Assembly (NCBI GenBank): GCA_023459675.1 | Contig: JAEWTC010000139.1 | Coordinates: 1 to 19,230, forward strand | DNA length: 19,230 nt | From: Bacillota bacterium | GTDB lineage: Bacteria > Bacillota > Clostridia > Christensenellales > Aristaeellaceae | Reading direction: 5' to 3' | In this document: positions 1-4,928 of the stretch, one piece after another | Layout: each line of letters opens with the position of its first letter | How positions within the stretch are numbered: the stretch's first letter is position 1 | The notes under the pieces: generated by a model | Database searches by the model: none | What the model was told of the DNA's origin: nothing | Seen by the model: only the letters and a program-made list of their open reading frames with translations | Program-made: the position numbers and the translations under genes

Positions 1-63
1 TAACAAAGCGCGCGCGTGGTTTGGTCCGTAAGCCCGGCCATCGGCGCGGCGCCGAGGATCCGT

Positions 64-1722
64 TTATCCATGGGTCGCCTGCGGGAATACGGCCACGCGG
101 CCCACGGTTTCCGGGTAAGGCAGCAGCGTAAGCTCGTACGGGGCCCCCATACGCAGGCCTTGCGGCGGCGAGGGGATGCGCCCGTCCTTCACGGTCCAGC
201 CTGGCGCATGGCAGGCGTCGACGCGTACGCGCGGCCGCCCGTCCGCAAAGAAGACCTCCGGTTTCGCCCGCTCGTCCAGCGCGTATTGCCAGGCCGCGTC
301 CGCCTCCGGTAGCGGCAGCGCCATCAACAGGGAGCGGTAGAAGACGCTCACGCTGCCGCGATGGCCGGGTTTGAGAACCGGCTTGCAGGTTAAATCCAGC
401 GCGATCTGATCGCCGGTCTGGAATACGCGGCGAAGGGTATACAACGCGCCGCTGTCCGCCGTGCGGGGTTTCTCCCCGCCCACGGCAATCCGAGCGCTGT
501 CCGCGTAGCCGGGCACGCGGATGGACAGCGTAAACTGCACCGGCTGTTTGGTTTCCACGTTCAGCCGAAGGTTGCCCTCCGCGTTTACCTTCAGCGCAAC
601 GCGCACGGGCACGCCGTTCATCCGGGTCAGGCATACGCTGTCATAGGGCAGCAGCAGCGCAAGCTCCGCCTCCCCCTTTACCATCCAAACGGAGCGGCGC
701 ACGGCGGTTACGGCGCGCAGCAGCGCGCTGACGTCCGCCCGGGAGGGCGGCGCGGCCTCGCAAGCCGGGTCGTTAAATTCGCGGTTCATGGACTGGCGCG
801 GATAGACGCCGCCCTTGGCAAACGCAGCGGCCAGGGCGTTGTCCGTTACGCGCTCCATGCGTTCGGCCACGGCGAGATCGCCTCCCGCCGTCAGCAAATC
901 GTGCAGCGCTTCCAAAAACGCGCACAGGGAACGCAGGTCCGCAGCCGCCCAGGGCTCGCGCCCCGCCAGATACGGATCGGCAGTGAATGCGCCCAGCGGA
1001 TGCCCGTGAAAGCGCTCCAGCGCCGTAAGCCCCACAGCGGACGCGCCCGCGTCGCGCGCGGAGCCGGAAAACAGTGCAAACTGCGCCGTGAGCGCCAGCG
1101 CGTCGGCCATGACGCTGCCCGTGCCCAGCAGCTTCATACGGCGGAAATATTTGGAGGCGTCGTCCACCGCGCCGTCGGGCACGGTTTCCGGTACGAAAGC
1201 CTTGAGGAACGGGAAGGAGTGGAACAGGCCCGATACGTCCGGCACCTGGGAACGGATGCGTTCCATGACGGTCAGCAAAAACGCCTGCCCCGTGCGGCGG
1301 TAAAGCTCCTGCACGCTGCGCATCAAATCGGCGGCGGCGGGCAGCAGCGCGTATTCCGTAATCTGCGGCAGCTTGCCGTCCAGAACCTTCACGGCCTGCA
1401 GGCAGGAAAGCACGGCGTCCTTGTCCTTCTGGGCCGCGGCCGTCAGCACCGCGGCTTGCAGCGCACAGGCGAATTCCGTCAGGCGGTCTGGCAGCGCCGC
1501 CGCAAAGCTGCCGATGGCGGGGCAGGGGGGCAGATCGGTATACTCACCGAGTTTGGATGCCAGCACAGCGTCCAAAGGCGGTACGGTGTCCGGGTTGGTT
1601 AAGGCAAGCACGCGGTCCGCAAGCGAGCGGAGGCTGCCCTCCAGGTGCACCGCCCCATCCGGCAGCGCCACGTAGACGGGATCCACCAGCGGCGCGCGGC
1701 AGGTTTGCTGATAGCTTGGCAT
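64..1722 (-). CDS. GH127/DUF1680-like protein with degenerate catalytic motif
   Basis: The 552-residue product resembles the GH127 (DUF1680, COG3533) beta-L-arabinofuranosidase-like family. The best matching stretch is residues 225-300 (ALERFHGHPLGAF, PYLAGREP, SLCAFLEAL, RMERVTDNALAAAF). This lines up with the family pattern DRYHGQ-NGMF, LAG-NP, TELCAVVE, RLERIAFNALPAAF. A beta-rich part follows (VQFTLSIRVPGYAD, residues 395-407). No signal peptide or membrane helix is visible, so it is probably cytosolic. The family's adjacent Cys-Cys pair (nucleophile plus zinc ligands) is absent: the region reads CEAAPP at 321-326. The zinc-ligand Glu of TELC is Ser265, while Cys267 is kept. The protein is also somewhat short for the family. 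The start is ATG at 1722, six bases after AGGAG; an in-frame GTG at 1737 overlaps that site and is rejected. It stands alone on the minus strand with its own promoter. Family assignment is fairly sure; enzymatic activity is doubtful. Confidence 0.75.
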   Translation of the reverse strand: MPSYQQTCRAPLVDPVYVALPDGAVHLEGSLRSLADRVLALTNPDTVPPLDAVLASKLGEYTDLPPCPAIGSFAAALPDRLTEFACALQAAVLTAAAQKDKDAVLSCLQAVKVLDGKLPQITEYALLPAAADLMRSVQELYRRTGQAFLLTVMERIRSQVPDVSGLFHSFPFLKAFVPETVPDGAVDDASKYFRRMKLLGTGSVMADALALTAQFALFSGSARDAGASAVGLTALERFHGHPLGAFTADPYLAGREPWAAADLRSLCAFLEALHDLLTAGGDLAVAERMERVTDNALAAAFAKGGVYPRQSMNREFNDPACEAAPPSRADVSALLRAVTAVRRSVWMVKGEAELALLLPYDSVCLTRMNGVPVRVALKVNAEGNLRLNVETKQPVQFTLSIRVPGYADSARIAVGGEKPRTADSGALYTLRRVFQTGDQIALDLTCKPVLKPGHRGSVSVFYRSLLMALPLPEADAAWQYALDERAKPEVFFADGRPRVRVDACHAPGWTVKDGRIPSPPQGLRMGAPYELTLLPYPETVGRVAVFPQATHG

Positions 1723-1764
1723 TGGGTTTCTCCTCACGATCTGTCGGTTCGGGTATCCTTATCA

Positions 1765-1792
1765 ATTATACGTGGTTTTGTATACGCGTCAA
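1765..1792 (-). promoter_or_regulatory. Sigma-A promoter of the GH127-like gene
   Basis: On the minus strand, TTGACG (1792-1787) and a perfect TATAAT (1770-1765) are separated by 16 bases. Transcription would start near 1758 and give a leader of about 35 nt containing the AGGAG ribosome-binding site. The -35 box touches the first bases of the hairpin-repeat array, so the array begins directly behind this promoter. Confidence 0.75.
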
Positions 1793-2280
1793 GCAACGAA
1801 GGTGAGCGTGTGTTCTGCGAACACAGCCGCGACGCGGCTAGCAAACCGGAGTTGGGAGCTTTTACAGGGCTACGGAAGCGAGTGTGTGCCCTGTGGGCAC
1901 TTGCCCGAAGGGCAAAACGAACTGGAGTTGGGAGCTTTTACAGAGCACAGCGACCGTGAGAGGGAGCTGTGCGACAATAAAAGCGAGTGGGCGACCGGGA
2001 GAGGGAGCTGTGCGACTATAAAAGCGAGTGCAGGAAGGTGAGTGTGTACCCGGTGGCACCTGAGGAGAGCGAGTGCCCAGTGTGCACTGCGGCAAAGCCG
2101 CAAGCGAACCGAAGGTGAGAAGTTTTGCAGAGTACAACGACTGATAAGGAGTTGTACGACAACAAAACTGACGGAACATAGCCGCGCAGCGGCTAACGAG
2201 CTGGAGTTGGGAGCTTTGACATAATACGGCGACCGGGAGGGAACCGCATGACAATCAAAGCGAGTGCCGAAAGGCAAGCG
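1791..2280 (+). repeat. Array of nested covarying hairpin repeats, non-coding
   Basis: This stretch between the GH127-like gene and rnpB is built from recurring modules. Purine-rich linkers of the type GGAGTTGGGAG (1849-1858, 1924-1934, 2203-2213) or GAAGGTGAG (1798, 2034, 2111) alternate with hairpins. Two-level stems occur three times. Outer GCTTTTA/TAAAAGC (1934-1940, 1978-1984) encloses inner GCACAGC/GCTGTGC (1945-1951, 1966-1972). Outer AGTTTTG/CAAAACT (2121-2127, 2163-2169) encloses inner GTACAAC/GTTGTAC (2132-2138, 2151-2157). Outer GCTTTGA/TCAAAGC (2213-2219, 2255-2261) encloses an imperfect inner stem. Simple hairpins precede the linkers: AGCCGC/GCGGCT (1825-1839), TTGCCC/GGGCAA (1901-1915), TGCGGC/GCCGCA (2088-2102), AGCCGC/GCGGCT (2180-2194). 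Stems differ between copies but stay paired. Open frames through it encode only repeat-derived peptides without ribosome-binding sites, so it is treated as non-coding. It could be a REP/MITE-like element or a structured RNA; the class is not recognised. Confidence 0.8.
1950..2030 (+). repeat. 40-bp tandem duplication inside the hairpin array
   Basis: Positions 1950-1989 and 1991-2030 are two 40-base copies that differ at only two positions (T/G in GACCGTGAG and A/T in GCGACAATA). The duplicated segment is the right half of the nested hairpin (loop, GCTGTGC, TAAAAGC, GAGTG). The second copy therefore has right arms without matching left arms. Confidence 0.85.
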
Positions 2281-2297
2281 TCCCCCGCACTACTTGA

Positions 2298-2326
2298 TTG
2301 ACAGCAGTCCCGGAAAATGCTATCCT
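2298..2326 (+). promoter_or_regulatory. Sigma-A promoter of rnpB
   Basis: A perfect -35 box TTGACA (2298-2303), a 17-base spacer and TATCCT (2321-2326) with the TGn extension (TGC at 2318-2320) place the start of transcription close to 2332. That is where the 5' strand of the RNase P RNA P1 helix begins. It lies about 20 nt beyond the end of the hairpin array. Confidence 0.8.
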
Positions 2327-2331
2327 TCCCC

Positions 2332-2700
2332 TGCGGTAAGGCGGCCAAACGATCGCATGGGCGACCATGAGGAAAGTCCGAGCATCGCAGGGCAAGGTGC
2401 CGGTTAACGGCCGGTGAAGGCGACTTCAAGGAAAGTGCAACAGAAAGAAACCGCCTGCACGCCAAGCGTTTCGCAAGAAATGCTTCGCTGCGGGTAAGGA
2501 TGGAAAGGCGAGGTAAGAGCTCACCCGCGCCCCGGCAACGGCGGCGCGATGTAAACCCCACCCGATGCAAGATCCGATCTGAGGCGATACGGCTGCCCGC
2601 CGTGCCTCTAAAGCGATCGCTACACCGCGGCGGCAACGCCCCGGGCAGACAGATGATCGTTCAACGACAGAACTCGGCTTACGACCGCGCTTACCGCATG
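2332..2700 (+). ncRNA. rnpB: RNase P RNA, bacterial type A
   Basis: This is the catalytic RNA of RNase P, which removes 5' leaders from pre-tRNAs. Recognisable parts are GAGGAAAGTCCGAGCATCGC (2370 region, 5' strand of P4/CR-I), ACAGAAA (2440), GAGGTAAGAGCTCACC (2510 region, P11/P12), GTAAACCCCACCCGATGCAAG (2550-2572 region) and ACAGAACTCGGCTTACG (2667-2683, CR-V and 3' strand of P4). The 5' end TGCGGTAAGGCGG pairs with CCGCGCTTACCGCA at the 3' end to form P1, which fixes both ends to within a few bases. The layout matches type A rather than the Bacillus type B RNA. Promoter and terminator flank it directly, so it is an independent transcription unit. Confidence 0.95.
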
Positions 2701-2704
2701 CGTG

Positions 2705-2738
2705 CCGGCCGGACGGGAACACCCGTCCGGCCGGTTTT
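2705..2738 (+). terminator. Rho-independent terminator of rnpB
   Basis: A perfect 13-bp stem, CCGGCCGGACGGG (2705-2717) with CCCGTCCGGCCGG (2722-2734), has the four-base loop AACA and is followed by TTTT. It starts five bases after the P1 helix of RNase P RNA. Confidence 0.93.
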
Positions 2739-2868
2739 CCGTTGCTTCCGCTTTCAGGCCACGTCCTATAGAACATATTTATAATAGAAAAAATAACTAC
2801 GTTTCAATGTTTTCACGTTGTCCGAAATTCGTTTACAGATCGTTCATGCACGTCCGGCGCTATCGGTT

Positions 2869-2874
2869 TATAAT
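2869..2874 (+). promoter_or_regulatory. Probable -10 box for the two-helix membrane protein gene
   Basis: A perfect TATAAT lies 55 bases before the ATG at 2930, in an A+T-rich patch (about 2765-2895) that stands out from the GC-rich surroundings. No good -35 box is seen at the usual distance, so the promoter is plausible but not certain. A second TATAAT (2780-2785) also lacks a -35 partner. Confidence 0.45.
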
Positions 2875-2929
2875 GAAAACGGAATAAGAAAAATCCAACG
2901 TCTGCCTGACGCGAGGGGAGGAAGCGTTT

Positions 2930-3451
2930 ATGTTGAACAACGCGGGCAAAAAAATCGTTCTGCTGGCCACGATCCTTCTGTATGCGGGCATCGCGGCCTC
3001 GCTAGCCGCCGGTCTGTACATGATCTGGAACGGCACGCAAACCGGCGTGATCCGGGTTGACTACTATTACGGGAGAACGCTGACCCACATGGGCGTTCAG
3101 GACGGCCGCACCGTTGCGGCGGGCTTTCTGGTCATCGTCTTCGGCTCGCTTGGCGCATGGCTGACGGCGCTTTTGCTGCGCGCGTTCGGCGAGCTGAGCA
3201 CGGATACCCGCGCCATCCGCGAGCGGCTGGAATGCGCGGGGTTTGAGGCGGAGGCGGTGGAAAACGACCCGGCCGCCCCCGAACCGGTTTCCGCGGCCAA
3301 GGCCGACGCGCCCGCACAGCCCGGGGCGGCCGCGCAAACGCCGTCCGCGGCGGGCGAAGACGCGCCGCCTAAAGCGGATGCGCCCGCGCCCGCAAAGCCC
3401 ACAACCCGCAAGCCCGCGAAGCCCAAGGCCGAAACCCCAACGGAGGAATAG
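2930..3451 (+). CDS. Small two-helix membrane protein with Ala/Pro/Lys-rich tail
   Basis: The 173-residue product is not recognised as a named family. It has two hydrophobic segments (about residues 8-32 and 62-85) separated by a polar loop containing VDYYYGRTLTHMGVQDG. A short charged stretch follows (STDTRAIRERLECAGFEAEAVE). From residue 112 on there is a low-complexity Ala/Pro/Lys tail, probably disordered and cytosolic. The start ATG is well supported by GGGGAGGAAG seven bases upstream. It is the only gene between rnpB and the pheST leader, and no clear terminator follows it. Its stop codon TAG (3449-3451) lies in the first unit of a 24-bp tandem repeat. Extended reverse-strand frames over the tail come from its GC-rich, repetitive composition and are not taken as genes. 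Confidence 0.8.
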   Translation: MLNNAGKKIVLLATILLYAGIAASLAAGLYMIWNGTQTGVIRVDYYYGRTLTHMGVQDGRTVAAGFLVIVFGSLGAWLTALLLRAFGELSTDTRAIRERLECAGFEAEAVENDPAAPEPVSAAKADAPAQPGAAAQTPSAAGEDAPPKADAPAPAKPTTRKPAKPKAETPTEE

Positions 3452-3536
3452 CCCGAAGCACGCACGGAGGAATAGCCCGAAGCATGCACGGAGGAATAAC
3501 CCGAAGCACGCACGGAGGAATAACCCGAAGCACCCG
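3441..3536 (+). repeat. 24-bp tandem repeat, four units, spanning the stop codon
   Basis: Units begin at 3441, 3465, 3489 and 3513 with CGGAGGAATAGCCCGAAGCA followed by CGCA. The third and fourth units have TAACC in place of TAGCC, and the last is divergent at its end. The period is a multiple of three, so all units keep the frame of the preceding gene and read TEE-stop-PEAR/C. The in-frame stops are TAG (3449), TAG (3473), TAA (3497) and TAA (3521). Each unit also contains GGAGGA, which resembles a Shine-Dalgarno sequence, but no start codon follows at a suitable distance. Confidence 0.9.
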
Positions 3537-3555
3537 GTAAATTGAAACGCCGCAC

Positions 3556-3584
3556 TTGAAAGGCGCATTTCTCCGTGGTATAAT
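3556..3584 (+). promoter_or_regulatory. Sigma-A promoter of the pheST operon
   Basis: TTGAAA (3556-3561), a 17-base spacer and a perfect TATAAT (3579-3584) preceded by TGG give a strong extended -10 promoter. Transcription would start near 3591, just before the first hairpin of the T-box leader (CTCAAG/CTTGAG, 3593-3609). Confidence 0.85.
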
Positions 3585-3590
3585 TAAACC

Positions 3591-3876
3591 GTCTCAAGCA
3601 TACCTTGAGCCATAAAGACGATGACGGAGACCAAAGCCCGCCACACCGCGGTTTTCAGAGAGGAAGACAAACGCTGCAAGCCTTCCATTCCGCCGGCGGA
3701 TCATTCCCTCCCGAGTCGCTTCGCCCAACGGTTCCTAAGTAAGCGAAGCCGGGGATCAACACACCCCGTGATCAAGCGAGAGCATTTCCGGGTTTGAGTT
3801 CCGGAGATGGAAAATGGGTGGTACAACGGGGCATAACGCCTTCGTCCCATGCAGGCGCATGAGACGAAGGCTTTTT
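3591..3876 (+). promoter_or_regulatory. T-box riboswitch, tRNA-Phe responsive, upstream of pheS
   Basis: The leader carries the T-box sequence GGGTGGTACAACG (3816-3828), whose UGG bulge would pair with the tRNA acceptor end. Stem I can be drawn with GGAG (3626-3629) pairing to CTCC (3708-3711) and CCGCC (3638-3642) to GGCGG (3695-3699). A conserved CAGAGAGG distal element lies at 3656-3663. The loop between these helices has ATCATTCC on its 3' side, which offers UUC (3704-3706), a phenylalanine codon, as specifier. ATGGG (3814-3818) can pair with CCCAT (3846-3850) as antiterminator, and this excludes the terminator helix. Uncharged tRNA-Phe would therefore favour read-through into pheS and pheT. 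The specifier position is my reading of the fold; the T-box itself is clear. Confidence 0.92.
3838..3876 (+). terminator. T-box regulated intrinsic terminator
   Basis: GCCTTCGTC (3838-3846) pairs with GACGAAGGC (3863-3871), extended by CAT/ATG across one mismatch, and is followed by TTTTT (3872-3876). Its 5' arm overlaps the CCCAT needed for the antiterminator, as expected for a T-box switch. Confidence 0.92.
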
Positions 3877-3893
3877 GATTGGAGGTTACACAG

Positions 3894-4916
3894 ATGCTCG
3901 AAACCCTGAACACGCTGAAAACCCGGGTAAGCGCGGAGCTTGCCGCCGCACAGGGCACCGCGGAGCTGGAGGCTTTGCAGGTGAAGGTGCTGGGAAAAAA
4001 AGGCGAGCTGACGGCGATGCTCAAAACGCTGGGGACGCTGCCCCAGGAGGAGCGGCCGCAGATGGGCGCGCTGATCAACGAGGCGCGGAATTTTCTGCAG
4101 GCGCTGATCGACGCGCGCGCGCAGGAACTGAAGCTGAAGGAGCGCGACCAAGCGCTCAAGCAGGAAACGATCGACGTAACCGAGCCGCGCAAACAGAAGC
4201 GCTTCGGCACGGCGCACCCGATTACTTTGGTGATGAACCAGATGATCGAGTGCTTTACCGGCATGGGTTTTGAGGTGCTCCAAGGGCCCGAGGTGGAGCT
4301 GGATCACTACAACTTCGAGCTGATGAACATCCCCAAAAACCACCCGGCGCGCGACGCCCAGGATACCCTCTACATCGACGACAACATCGTGCTGCGCACC
4401 CACACCAGCCCCATGCAGGCGCGCGCGATGCTCACGCGCAAGCCGCCCATCCGCATCATCTGCCCCGGCCGCGTGTACCGGGCCGACGAGGTGGACGCCA
4501 CCCACAGCCCCGTGTTCCACCAGATGGAAGGGCTGGTTGTGGACGAGAAAATTTCCATGGCCGACCTGCGGGGGACGCTGACGGCGTTTGCCAAGCACGT
4601 GTACGGGCCGGACGTGTCCATCCGCTTCCGCCCGGGCTTCTTCCCCTTCACCGAACCCAGCGCCGAGGTGGATTTAACCTGCCCCGCGTGCAGGGGCACG
4701 GGGTGCAACGTATGCAAGAACACCGGCTGGATTGAGATTTTGGGCTCCGGCATGGTCAACCCCAAGGTGCTGGAGATGTGCGGCATCGACAGCCGGAAGT
4801 ATTCCGGGTTCGCTTTCGGCATCGGGCTGGACCGCATCGCCATGGGCCGGTACAACATTCCCGACCTGCGGCTCCTGTTTGAAGGCGACGCACGGCTGTT
4901 CGGGCAGCTGAGATAA
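3894..4916 (+). CDS. pheS: Phenylalanyl-tRNA synthetase alpha subunit
   Basis: PheS is the catalytic subunit of the (alpha-beta)2 class II synthetase that charges tRNA-Phe with phenylalanine at the cost of ATP. The 340-residue length is typical. Residues 1-90 form the helical, coiled-coil tRNA-binding arm. Class II motif 2 is GRVYRADEVDATHSPVFHQ (192-210) and motif 3 is GFAFGIGLDRIAM (305-317). The CPACRGTGCNVC segment (263-274) and GWIEILGSGMV are characteristic of bacterial PheS. The start is ATG at 3894, eight bases after GGAGG (3881-3885). A longer frame from TTG at 3879 would overlap this ribosome-binding site and the terminator tail. It is transcribed with pheT and controlled by the T-box leader. 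Confidence 0.98.
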   Translation: MLETLNTLKTRVSAELAAAQGTAELEALQVKVLGKKGELTAMLKTLGTLPQEERPQMGALINEARNFLQALIDARAQELKLKERDQALKQETIDVTEPRKQKRFGTAHPITLVMNQMIECFTGMGFEVLQGPEVELDHYNFELMNIPKNHPARDAQDTLYIDDNIVLRTHTSPMQARAMLTRKPPIRIICPGRVYRADEVDATHSPVFHQMEGLVVDEKISMADLRGTLTAFAKHVYGPDVSIRFRPGFFPFTEPSAEVDLTCPACRGTGCNVCKNTGWIEILGSGMVNPKVLEMCGIDSRKYSGFAFGIGLDRIAMGRYNIPDLRLLFEGDARLFGQLR

Positions 4917-4928
4917 GGAGGCGCAAGC

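Noticed and set aside
1..41. Possible start of a minus-strand gene (ATG at 41, MAGLTDQTTRAL) after the GH127-like stop
   Set aside because: Only 13 codons are visible and no Shine-Dalgarno sequence precedes the ATG, so it cannot be supported.
901..1602. 233-residue plus-strand frame inside the GH127-like gene
   Set aside because: It is the antisense shadow of a GC-rich gene, with His/Arg/Gln-rich composition and no ribosome-binding site. The minus-strand frame has family motifs.
1772..2277. Overlapping open frames on both strands in the hairpin array (about 60-135 residues)
   Set aside because: Their peptides are translations of the repeat units (for example ELELGAFTEHS, KSEWATGRGSC). They lack ribosome-binding sites and overlap each other in several frames. 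The hairpin structure explains the sequence better.
1791..2280. CRISPR array
   Set aside because: Repeats are not of constant length or spacing, the intervals are themselves structured repeats, and no cas genes are present.
3002..3597. Long minus-strand and shifted plus-strand frames over the membrane protein tail
   Set aside because: They arise from GC-rich, low-complexity codons and the 24-bp repeat, have no ribosome-binding sites and encode only low-complexity peptides.
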